A DNA stretch of 27,869 nt from Pelargonium nanum. Its lineage: Eukaryota > Streptophyta > Magnoliopsida > Geraniales > Geraniaceae. Made by a program: the position numbers and the translations under genes. The notes under the pieces were generated by a model, which had not been told where the DNA came from, searched no databases, and worked only from the letters and a program-made list of their open reading frames with translations. Where the stretch lies: the NCBI GenBank assembly GCA_036897485.1, contig JAYMTF010000957.1:1-27869 (forward strand), given 5' to 3'. Of the stretch, positions 1 to 9,300 are shown piece by piece (position 1 is the first letter of the stretch; every line of letters starts with the position of its first letter).

Positions 1-1313
1 GCCTCGAATGGGGTATGGTCAAATGGCTTAAAGGTGCCTATCGCGAAAGTGCGAGCCTGCTCAGGAACCCGATGGTATAAAACAAAAAAAAAAATTAAAG
101 AAAAGTCTTCTTGAAGAAGAGTGTTAAATGTACATTAATTTTCATATACAATCATTCAAGTAATTAGAAGCTAAATATATCATATCCATATCTCTAATAA
201 AATGTTGGTTTACATATGTTTCCAAAATGATATGATTAGTATTAAGCATTGTTTATAAGGTAGCTAGCTAGCTAGGCAGGCCTGGCCAAGAAATGAAGAA
301 AGAAGTAGCAAAGAAGGCAGCTATTTGGGGGAAGCATAGCTAGGCTATTTGGTCACATGTAGAGTGAGTGAGTGAGTTGATTATGAATGGCAGTAGTTTG
401 GCAGAGAAGAGAAGAGGATGGACCACAGTATGGTATAAATATTGAGAATGGCACCAATTCATTAAAGTGTTTTTGATGATGGATTGATAGTACCATATCA
501 TCCTTTTAATTTTCTATATCAATAAGGAAGCAAAACATAATTATACACTTTGTACTATGCTATCTCCTGTTGGTTTCTTTTGGATACCTGAAGTGGTCCA
601 TTTTGTCCCTCACATTTCACTATGTTATTCATTATTCACTTTCAGCCCTACTCATACCTATTTTTCTTTCTTGCCCTCTTTCAAATTACATTTTCTAAAT
701 GCTTGATTCACATATTGATTTCAAATGTCTTAACATGAACTCGATTCATAGATTTCAAATATTTATAAGAATGAAGAATTGATGTATAGTTAGTTAAAAT
801 CTTGACTGCAAAAATAAAACAATATGTTCAACTATTATTCACTTCATGAACATCTAACACCCAAAAGTACGAAAAGATTATCTATAGACTAATCATGAAG
901 AAACAACTTCCAACAATAGAAGTCCTATCAAATCATGTGTGTCGAAGCAAATTATAAAAATAACACAACAACTAAATTACGATTTAAAACAAATTAACAC
1001 ATGAAAAGAATCAATCTACCTTTAGTAAACATTCTCTAACAAAATATCATATAGTGAAAGTGAAGATAACAGGCACCTGCAGCTCCAAGAAGATCGAATA
1101 AGAGTAGCCAATTGTGATGATGACACCAACGAAAGAGCAAAACTAATCAAGTCATATATATTAAATATGTGTTTACTCAATATGTAATAAAACGAGTGAA
1201 AAAGATTGAACCACAACTGATAAGAAAAGATCGACAGTAGTTAAAAAAACGCGTAATAGTTTGTTGCTATACAACACAATTTGATATATATTGATGAAAA
1301 AAAACAGTAATAA
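1..1313. other. Non-coding flank at the left edge
   Basis: No credible coding region is visible here. The first ~80 bases are GC-richer than the rest and are followed by an A-rich run (about 81-105), which could be the tail of a retroposed sequence or just the edge of a repeat. A GAGT tandem run lies near 362-375 and GCTA repeats near 262-275. The remainder is AT-rich sequence without structure I can assign. Confidence 0.5.
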
Positions 1314-1817
1314 CTATGTGTTCTGGCCATTGATCTTGCTTATATTCTTCATCAACCAGATTTTTTGCTGCCTTTCATTCAAAGACAAAAATGTCCTTGC
1401 CTTCTTATCATCAGAATAGATGTACTCAAATGCTTCAATGAGGAAACCCTCTTCAAAGCCTTCACTGTTCATGACTTTCTCATACAATTCATCTATGCTC
1501 ACTGAGTTGTTGCTTTGCTCCAAAACCCAGGCTATCCTTTCCAGCTCTGCACCCATAGTACTCATAATCTCCACAATTCCATTGGCCCAACTAAATGGGT
1601 GGCTCGCGTGCTGCGTCACGTGGTTTGGCCTATTACACAGCGTTGGAGATGCTTCGCTTGTCCTATCTATCTCATCTTTACCTGCAGATGTAAATTCATT
1701 GTTGCTGGCTTCAGCTTGCTCACTGTACCATGTGCCTATATTTACAATGCCTGCGGTACAAGCAGTGACAATGCTAGCAATGATCTCTTCCCTCTTCAAA
1801 TTTCCTCCATTATTCAT
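1314..1817 (-). CDS. ORF resembling the C-terminal part of MYB/SANT-like proteins
   Basis: This is a 167-codon open frame. The last ~60 residues (acidic, with GFEEGFLIEAFEYI, then a KKARTFLSLNERQQKIWL segment) resemble the C-terminal region that follows the MYB/SANT-like DNA-binding domain in many plant proteins related to PIF/Harbinger accessory proteins, where a short acidic helical stretch precedes an R-x-F-L...R..WL pattern. No SANT domain with its spaced tryptophans is visible in this ORF, and no long ORF lies between 1850 and 3250 to supply one. The ATG is immediately preceded by an in-frame TAG that could be a splice acceptor (ATATAG|ATG), so this may be a last exon, a small stand-alone protein or a decayed fragment. 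The family assignment is by remembered pattern only and no function should be assumed. Confidence 0.45.
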   Translation of the reverse strand: MNNGGNLKREEIIASIVTACTAGIVNIGTWYSEQAEASNNEFTSAGKDEIDRTSEASPTLCNRPNHVTQHASHPFSWANGIVEIMSTMGAELERIAWVLEQSNNSVSIDELYEKVMNSEGFEEGFLIEAFEYIYSDDKKARTFLSLNERQQKIWLMKNISKINGQNT

Positions 1818-3288
1818 CTATATCTCAAGCACACAAATTTAAGATAACGTGTATATAAAACTAACAGGATATTGACTATCGTCTATAGAGCATAACTGGA
1901 TTTCAGCAGCCTCTCTCTACAATAACAGTTTAGGGGATATTTGGGTTGGTTTTTAACCTTCTATCTCAGTGTTGTCTCTATCAACCAATACAAAATGTAG
2001 ATGAGACTTGCTAATGGTTTGCATAATACTTTGAAAAGAGCCAAATTTAGCCCGAAGAAATTAACATAGTAAATGAGATGATTACAACCATAAGAACTTG
2101 ACACCAGAGGACTATTCATTTTTTTAGTAGGCTACAAAATGCAGACATAGTAAGATTACGACAAGGAAAAATGAGACGCGCACAATACACTTCATATTTT
2201 TTTGCACCTGTTCCTTACATAATAGTCTGTTCTGTCTTACAACTGGTTTATTTGTTTAGTCAAATTTAGGAAAATGTAGACTTAGTAAAAAAAACAAGAT
2301 TAAGAAGAAAATCAAATTTATGAAAGTAAAGTTGAAAAGTGGAAGATAAAGAGATACATTGTTTGGAAATGTATGTACTCTAACAACATTTACGATGTTA
2401 ATTCCCTTGGACATCCTATCTTCATCTAACAATGCTTTGCGCTCTTAAGAAAATCTAATGCTACTCTGTTTTGTTCTCTCAAGACCCAAAAAAAACCTCA
2501 TCCAAATACAATAAAGACAATCTATTATAGTAACAACCAACAAAATCGGGCAACCGAAATTTCTTTATTTTCTTTGTCTAATATTGTATCCCAAATATTC
2601 TTTTATAATGGGGCCAAAGCTCAGCATGTGAGCTCTAATAAAAGTCCAATTGGTGACACACATATACGATGCTGGTTCTTGAGTCAACAAAACAATCAAG
2701 CTTGTGCAAGAGAAATAAAATCATAGTACTAGTAGATAACTAAGATATATATGAGAATATTGGAGTATATAAACAACCACAATAACCGTAACAAAGTTCC
2801 ATATACTATGCTTCAAGTAACATAAACATCTGCTATATATACTGTTTTCATTACACACTCAATGGCTGCTATAACTTATAGTATATTGTTGTTTCCACCA
2901 CAATGCCTAATTTAGTAACAAGGCAAGCTAGTTGGAAGATAGACCTTGAAATTTACAGCTTCCAATTAATCACACAAAACACTAAAAGAGCAAATCATCA
3001 TCTTCAACTCAATCATGGGTACATATATTATTAATTTCCAATATGATGATTCCAACTGAAGGCACAAAAATGGAAATCAATCATACCAATGTCTATCCTG
3101 GGTGTTTGATCAAATAGCATGGAATCAAAATATGGCGAAGTTTCTATTTTACGCAATTTTATAGTTTTTGTTACTTACTGATAAAAACACAAACAAAAGT
3201 AAAAGAACAATCCAAGACAATGATCATGACCTGACGTACAGCGGCATTTCATCAAACATGTGGTGTGCATAAAATTGACAAAAAAAGT
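1818..3288. other. AT-rich non-coding interval or intron
   Basis: I find no long ORF on either strand. If the ORF at 1314-1817 is a 3' exon of a gene that begins near 3500, this interval would be intron. Nothing in it shows a recognisable repeat or domain. Confidence 0.4.
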
Positions 3289-3580
3289 TTATAACAGAAA
3301 GCTTTCATTTTTGCTGTTTTTGTTGTTGCAGTGAAGACTGAAGAACGTGTTCTTCGCTTCTTGTGGCTTTGTGGATGTGAAAATGAGAGTGAAACAGTAG
3401 CCAAATATGGCATCTCCGTCCGGTGGTCTGCTCTCGCAGTTGCAAAAACGGAGCTCAATGGGATTTCGCGAGCGAAGCCGAAAGGTTGTGCTCGTAATTG
3501 GGCTGAGCTCGCTTTTAGTTTTACAAAATCCATGTCTACCTTTTGGGCTATACATGGCTAGGGCCTAGGCCCATATATTC
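3289..3580 (-). promoter_or_regulatory. GC-richer block with GGCCCA motifs; possible promoter and first exon
   Basis: About 290 bases here are clearly GC-richer than the surroundings and hold overlapping ORFs of 76-93 codons on both strands, none of them recognisable. At the right edge is a perfect 12-bp palindrome, GGGCCTAGGCCC (3561-3572), followed by CCATATAT; read on the minus strand this gives TGGGCC/AGGCCC, the site II-type element common in plant housekeeping promoters, with another AGCCCAA just downstream. The arrangement fits a promoter and 5' exon firing leftward, towards the ORF at 1314-1817. This is inference without transcript evidence. Confidence 0.3.
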
Positions 3581-3912
3581 ATTCCTTGGAATTAATCTCA
3601 AGTTCACATATTTGGAAACCATTAAACATTTTCTTATACAAGGAGAATGTCCCATTATAATTTTGTTGCAAATTGGTCCCAATTTTAGTTATGTTTCAAT
3701 TTAGTCATAGTATTAATATTATTCTTATTTGGTTATCTTGATATCCATTTTGTTCCAAATTCTAAAGCTTGACATAGAGTTTTCGCGCCCTCTATACAAC
3801 TCTATATGGACCTTCGCATCCTACGAGCGCACTCCAAAATTGTCATGACGTTACTCCACTCTACTCCAAGCCAAGCCTTAATCCCAACCCGTTCGGGTTG
3901 CCGAGATATTGT
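3581..3912. other. Intergenic sequence left of the hAT-like element
   Basis: This is AT-rich up to about 3780, then a GC-richer tract (3783-3905) continues to the insertion point of the hAT-like element. It contains an imperfect palindrome, CAACCCG-TT-CGGGTTG, near 3886-3901. The GC-richer character resumes at 4550-4790 on the other side, so the element probably landed inside one older sequence of unknown origin. No gene is seen. Confidence 0.4.
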
Positions 3913-4183
3913 ACTACTTGCAGTGGTGGAGCCAAACCTACATCAAAGGGTAGGCAGTTTTTTTTGTTGATATATCGAATTTAGTTAATTTAATTATTAT
4001 TAGTACATGATAAAAACGTTTTTAACAATTTTGTTACACATATTAAGACTATTTTATCTCCAAAAATTATTTTGTCATCGTATAAACAAATATAAATTGA
4101 GGACAAATTTTTATTTTTAACTCAATAGTAATTCACTTTTTAAGAATTTTTGTGCTTAATAGCTCAGTTTTTAAATTTTTTTA

Positions 4184-4391
4184 GAATTTTTAGGCTTAAA
4201 ATATGTGCAAATGGACTTGAGCCAATGTAATTGAAAGAAATAAAGGGCTGAGCCCATTTAAAAATAAAATGCACTCATGATGGGCCCATTTGAATTTTTA
4301 AGCTTAAAATGTGTGCAAATGGACTTGGGCCAATGTAAATTAAAAGAAATAAAGGGCTGGACCCATTTAAAAATCAAATGCACTCATGATG
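4184..4391. repeat. Two-unit tandem repeat of about 108 bp inside the hAT-like element
   Basis: Unit one starts at GAATTTTTAGGCTTAAAAT (4184) and unit two at GAATTTTTAAGCTTAAAAT (4292). Both run through a GTGCAAATGGACTTG segment and an AAAGAAATAAAGGGCTG segment to GCACTCATGATG. They differ by scattered substitutions and a 1-bp offset near the end, so the duplication is not recent. Confidence 0.85.
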
Positions 4392-4499
4392 ATTATGAGA
4401 TTTAAACTCTGGCATGTGCACAGAATAACAAAACCTTAGACACTGTGGCAACTTCACTTTTGAGCTATAGTATAACTGAAACCATATATATATGTGTGT

Positions 4500-4530
4500 G
4501 GGGTACGCCAGGGCCTATGATGGCGTACCC
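4500..4530. repeat. Subterminal inverted repeat (hairpin)
   Basis: GGGTACGCCA and its exact complement TGGCGTACCC are separated by a ten-base loop, about 15 bases inside the right end of the hAT-like element. Subterminal hairpins are common in non-autonomous hAT elements; a role here is inferred only. Confidence 0.75.
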
Positions 4531-4553
4531 CTCCCTCCGCCACTGACTACGTG

Positions 4554-6119
4554 GATATCCGAGCCATATCTAAGTGAGGTACGTTCAATTGGTAACTTCC
4601 AAACCTATCTTACTTCACATCCTTGAGTGCACTTCGAGGCCGTCATGTCTTGGATATGGTACACTCCAGGACAACCTCCAAGATTTGGTCTCCCTGTGGC
4701 CAACGAGGCCCTAGCGCCTCAAGGGTTCTACGATTGTGACGTTGTCAATGCGTCATCATGATGACATCATCGACACCTTATCAATGTGCCACACAATATG
4801 TTAATTAAGAGGATCATTTAAAAACATTCTTGACAGTAAGAGTATTAAATTGAAATTTACACCAAATTGAGAACCTATTAGAAACAAAATAGATACTAAA
4901 AGAATCATTCTAAAAAAATTTCGTTTAGAATTAACAAGGCTCGGCTTGGACGAGACTGGTGTAACATCGTGACGGTCTTGGAGCTCTTTCATAGCATGCG
5001 AAAATTCCATATAGAGTTGTAGGTGCACATAGGGGTGCATAAACTCTATGGCAAGGGCCACAAATTGAGGGAACGCTTTGGAGAGCGATAATGTCCTTAT
5101 CAAAAGGGTCATATAATTATCTCATTTGACTGATAAGATTTGCATACAAAGAGAACATGTCTAGCATGGTGAGTGACATAATACCACATCTCTATCTCCC
5201 TTAATTGGATAGAAACTAATTTTTGGTAGTTTATCGTTTATAAATATTACCATCGATACATTAATGAATAAAGGTAAGCATTATTATTTAGTCATTAATG
5301 AACAACGACAAAATGAATGTTAAATAAAGCTATTTTTTGTCGAACTTATTGCACCTTACTTTTTTAAAAACATTAAATTATTCGATTCTAATAACGACAC
5401 AATATCTTATTTTTGTCGTCTTCTTTGAATTCTCGTATCACTGTAACAACCTTCTTTTTGTCGTCTTCTTTGAATTCTCGTATCACTAACAACAAGATGA
5501 ATAGCAAATTGTGCATCATTATGTATAAGCTTATGCTAGAATAAATGAAAAGTACAATAAGTTTTTCTACATGTCAAAAATAATTATCTATATATAGAAA
5601 ATTACTAGGTGCATAAACAAGCCCACCAAAAAAAGATGTTCACAAGTATTTGCCTATATTAGTTTTGTTTTGATTTGTACTACTTAGCATTGTTCAACAA
5701 AAAGACATGTGACATCTGTTAGAGTATAAAATTAATAATGAGTCTTCAACTATCATTTTAAACATTTAGTTGAATTAGTTCTTTACACCATCGAGATTTG
5801 AATAATCCCAAACACATTTCTCGAATCCCAAAGAGAACCAACAACACTGAGTGGATCCTATGTACCTCACCTGAACCGCACTCTCATGCTGACCTAAAAC
5901 CTCCAACCCATAACCAATCAAACAAACGAGAACAGCCACGTCAGAGACGCTGATTAGCCAGCCACAGCCACGTAAGCAACCCCACCAACAAAACGAAAAC
6001 CAGTTGCGAAAATGGCGTGAGGTGGTGGCACTGTGCATCTCTTCTCCAATTCGCACTGTCTGTATAGTAACGCATCAATTATATTATTATTAAAAACCGA
6101 CGTTTTTTACACTAATTAT
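4554..6119. other. Intergenic region upstream of the START gene
   Basis: A GC-richer tract (4550-4790) continues the sequence interrupted by the hAT-like element. The remainder is AT-rich. It contains a pair of 33-bp direct repeats at 5410-5487. ORFs on the minus strand at 4801-5112 (103 codons) and 5775-6056 (93 codons) have no recognisable domain or splice context and I do not call them genes. The last few hundred bases should hold the promoter of the START gene; I looked for an exact L1 box (TAAATGYA) in 5700-6200 and saw none, only ACATTTA near 5762. Confidence 0.5.
5410..5487. repeat. Pair of 33-bp direct repeats
   Basis: The two copies occupy 5410-5442 and 5455-5487 (period 45). Each begins TTTTTGTCGTCTTC and ends TCTCGTATCACT, with a 12-base spacer. 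The identity over 33 bases is perfect, which suggests a fairly recent local duplication. Confidence 0.9.
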
Positions 6120-6127
6120 TATATAAA
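6120..6127 (+). promoter_or_regulatory. TATA box of the START gene
   Basis: TATATAAA lies about 30 bases before a CA-rich stretch (ACACACTCACTCTC), a plausible transcription start around 6145-6155. The first splice donor follows at 6207, so the first exon would be a short non-coding leader, consistent with the gene model. Confidence 0.55.
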
Positions 6128-6206
6128 CACACTCACTCTCAAAATGATAAACACGAGGTCCAAGCAACTCACTCAACAGATAGAGATTCAGATCTGCAGC
6201 TCTCAG

Positions 6207-6338
6207 GTTGTGCTCTACTTCTATGGATTTAATTTAATTTAATTGAATTTTAGATAATCTATCTTCGTAATTCGTTTTGAGTTGTGGAATAATTCATGAT
6301 TATCTCATTTTTAATTAATTATTATTATTATTATTTAG
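6207..6338 (+). other. Predicted intron in the 5' untranslated region
   Basis: The donor is CTCTCAG|GTTGTG and the acceptor is an AT/T-rich tract ending TTATTTAG|CTTCAC, 13 bases before the ATG at 6352. Leader introns are common in HD-ZIP IV genes. Boundaries are by consensus only. Confidence 0.5.
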
Positions 6339-6351
6339 CTTCACTGAAGAT

Positions 6352-9300
6352 ATGGTTGATCCGGAACCGGAGATCGGAGGAAACCACGACGACCTAGGGA
6401 ACTCGGTTGAGTACAATGAGATCTCCGACGACGAATCCGGCGATCGCTCCGTCAAAAACTATCATCAAGGACTTGGAGCTGCACCAGCTGCCACCAAGTA
6501 CATTTTTGTTGGTGACACATACATTTTTTGAAATGTTTGTTTTTTTTAAGGTTTTGATGACATGTTTTTGTTGATGTAGCTCTGGAGAATCCTTACCTGG
6601 TCAAGAACTAGGTCTAGATGGAGATATGAATATTCCGGCTCGGCAGGTAAAATCTTTATTATAAATTTTTGTTCACAACATAGGGTGTTTAATTATTGGA
6701 CTCATTGTGAAGTAATTAATGTATATTTAGTCCGATTCTCCATCAAAACAAGCAATGAAGCTGAGATTTGGTGACATCTTACAAAACCCTAGAATTTTCC
6801 ATGACAGAAACAATGGAAGGAATAATAATAATAATAATAGAAATAAATGGTTAATTTCTGTACCTACTGGATCATGATTTTGATTAGCAGTTATCCATTT
6901 CTCGACAAAAAATGACGACTGAAACTAGATTGAGCTGGTAACTCTTCAATTGGCATTGCAAAACCCTAGAACTATTGCATGATCGTTATGAAATCATGAG
7001 TAAATTAGTAAACAAGAATAAAATTCGAGAAAAATGTATCCCAACCAAACTTTAGCAGCTGAGACTCATTCATGCTAATGAGGTGATGTCACAACATGCC
7101 TTTACACCTATAACCCATCTTGATAGATTTGTGGGCACAGACTTCGCAGAACAATCATTTATTTTGTGTCTTGACTAGTAGCTTAGCTGATACACTTGCT
7201 CTCATAGAAATAGATCATTTTTATTCATCAAATTAAGTGGATACATAATTTACTAACATTGTTTTGATGTATGAAATGGATTTAAATTAGTTTGATTAAT
7301 AACTCTCATTCATTTCTGTTATTTACTTACAGGGAGATGGTAGACAAGGTGCTTCAGGAAATAATGGTGAATCTCATCCTGTAAACAATCAAATGGGCTT
7401 CAACAGACTTCCTCCACCATTGTCTCCCTATTTACCCAGCATTTGGAAGAGAAAATTCGGGGTTCCATCGCCAGAGATGCAACGAGCTACTGATATATTT
7501 ATGTCTGTTTCAATGCGCGCTCCCGTGAATAGACAAAAAATAACTGAGCTAGCTCAAGCAGCTGCAATGGAGCTACTGAGAAAAGCAACTTCAGGAGCAC
7601 CCTTATGGGAGCCCGATAGTGCTGATTCTAGAATCGAGGTTCTAAATAATTTTGAATACATGAAGGAATTCGGAGCTGATGATCTTTCTCTAGAGGATAT
7701 AATGAAAATGGTGGAGGTGACCCCAAAAAGCTTGCCGAGCTTAGATGGCACTCACGAGGAAGAGAATTGTGGGCCATTTGATTTTTTAAATAACGCGTTA
7801 TTTGGTAATGAACCTAATCGAGAAGCTAGTTTTGAGACTGAAGCTTCGAGGGCATATTGTTACACTAGAATGAATCCACTCAACATCATAGAGATGCTCA
7901 TGGATTTGGTATGTAGGGCATTTTTTCTTACAATTTTGTTTGCTTATTTGATAAATATACATATATAGAGAATGTTATTGATTTAAGATGAAATGTTATC
8001 ATTTTCATTATGATAATCAGGATCAATGGTCATCTATATTTTCCAATATTGTGGGTCGAGGATTGTCATTGGGAATGGTATCCACGGGATCAGGAGAAAA
8101 CTACAACGGAGCTTTGCAAGTGGTAAATGCCTATTACTTATAAATTAGAATCCATTTTTTAGACACTCTGTGAACTTTTGAGTTTGCTAGGACATTTCAA
8201 TTAAGAGAAAATTATAGTCTGTTACCGAGATTGCCCTAGATGTATATGATCCAACGGTTACAAAGTAATATGAAGAAAGCTAACCAAGAAAAGAGAAAGA
8301 AACCAAAAAGTGTCAATGAAACCCTAATCAATTGCCATGACAACAGATCCAAAACAAAGTCTTTCTCTTTCTTTCTTTTGAATATTTGTGATGTCTAAAA
8401 TAATAATGGTTCAATTCATGGTGTGAGTGTTGAACATGATTTGTTAAATCAAATGATATACAGAGCTAAAGCATAGGTTAATTAATGATGATGAAGGATG
8501 ATTTTGGGCTTATGTGATGAAATGATTTCCTTTGTTGCCTGTGCTAATCCCCTTTTCTGAAGTAGGGTTTCGCCTTGCTTATATGCGTGGGGAACATATT
8601 CTTTGCAGATCTATAACATATATATTAATTGCTCGGGGAAGTTTCCTTTGCAGAAATATTTGAGAAGCATTTATTAACGTGCTCCCAAGTTCTTTCGTAA
8701 CTTTCGATTGCTTAATAACTATTACATGTAACGTGTTTTAATTCGTGTCTCTAGCTAATAATACAATACATTTGACAACTTTTAAATTCGATCAGTTTCG
8801 AGTAATATTCTTTTCCTTTTTCAGGTGTCAGCAGCATTTCATTATGTATCACCACTTGTTCGAAGTAGAGAATGCATTTTTGCAAGATACTGTAAACAAC
8901 TGGATCTATGGAGTTGGTTGGTTGTTGACGTATCATTGGAGAGTATCATCCCGGATCAGCTAAATACTTATCGGAGAAAACCATCAGGCTGCTTAATCCA
9001 AACATTTCCGAATGGATTTACAAGGGTACGGAAATAAATATTTATGAAACTTAAAAGAACAGTTATTTCAAATTTAGTTGAATTAGGCTACAATATGATC
9101 TTATTAACTTAACTCCATATGTTTTCTTTATCATTAGGTAGTATGGGTTGAGCATGCTGAGGTGGTTCATGGATTAGTCCCTTTCGCGTTCAAACCATTA
9201 GTTACATCTGGTTTTGCATTTAGCGCTAAGCGTTGGATCTCTACGTTACTTCAACAAATAAAACGACTTATGACTATAATGGGGCTACAAACAAATCCTA

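Larger units (their letters stand above)
3921..4545. mobile_element. Non-autonomous hAT-like DNA transposon, 625 bp
   Basis: The left end begins CAGTGGTGGAGCC and the right end, read on the other strand, begins CAGTGGCGGAGGG, giving short imperfect terminal inverted repeats of the type usual for hAT elements. Eight-base flanks match at 7 of 8 positions: ACTACTTG (3913-3920) and ACTACGTG (4546-4553), the target duplication length expected for hAT. There is no transposase ORF, so the element is non-autonomous. Inside it are a ~108-bp tandem duplication (4184-4391) and, next to the right end, a GGGTACGCCA...TGGCGTACCC hairpin. The mismatches in the ends and in the duplication suggest an old insertion. 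Confidence 0.8.

Noticed and set aside
3252..3561. Three overlapping ORFs (76-93 codons) on both strands
   Set aside because: They coincide with a GC-richer block, where stops are scarce by composition; more likely promoter or leader than protein-coding.
4801..5112. 103-codon ORF on the minus strand
   Set aside because: No recognisable domain or supporting gene structure; it may be a chance frame or part of an old repeat.
5775..6056. 93-codon ORF on the minus strand, just upstream of the START gene
   Set aside because: It overlaps the likely promoter region and has a W/C/G-rich composition without any family resemblance.
6733..6840. Possible additional coding exon of the START gene after TATATTTAG
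   Set aside because: It does not resemble any HD-ZIP IV segment in its frame, runs into an AAT repeat and lacks a convincing donor; exons 2 and 3 join in phase without it.
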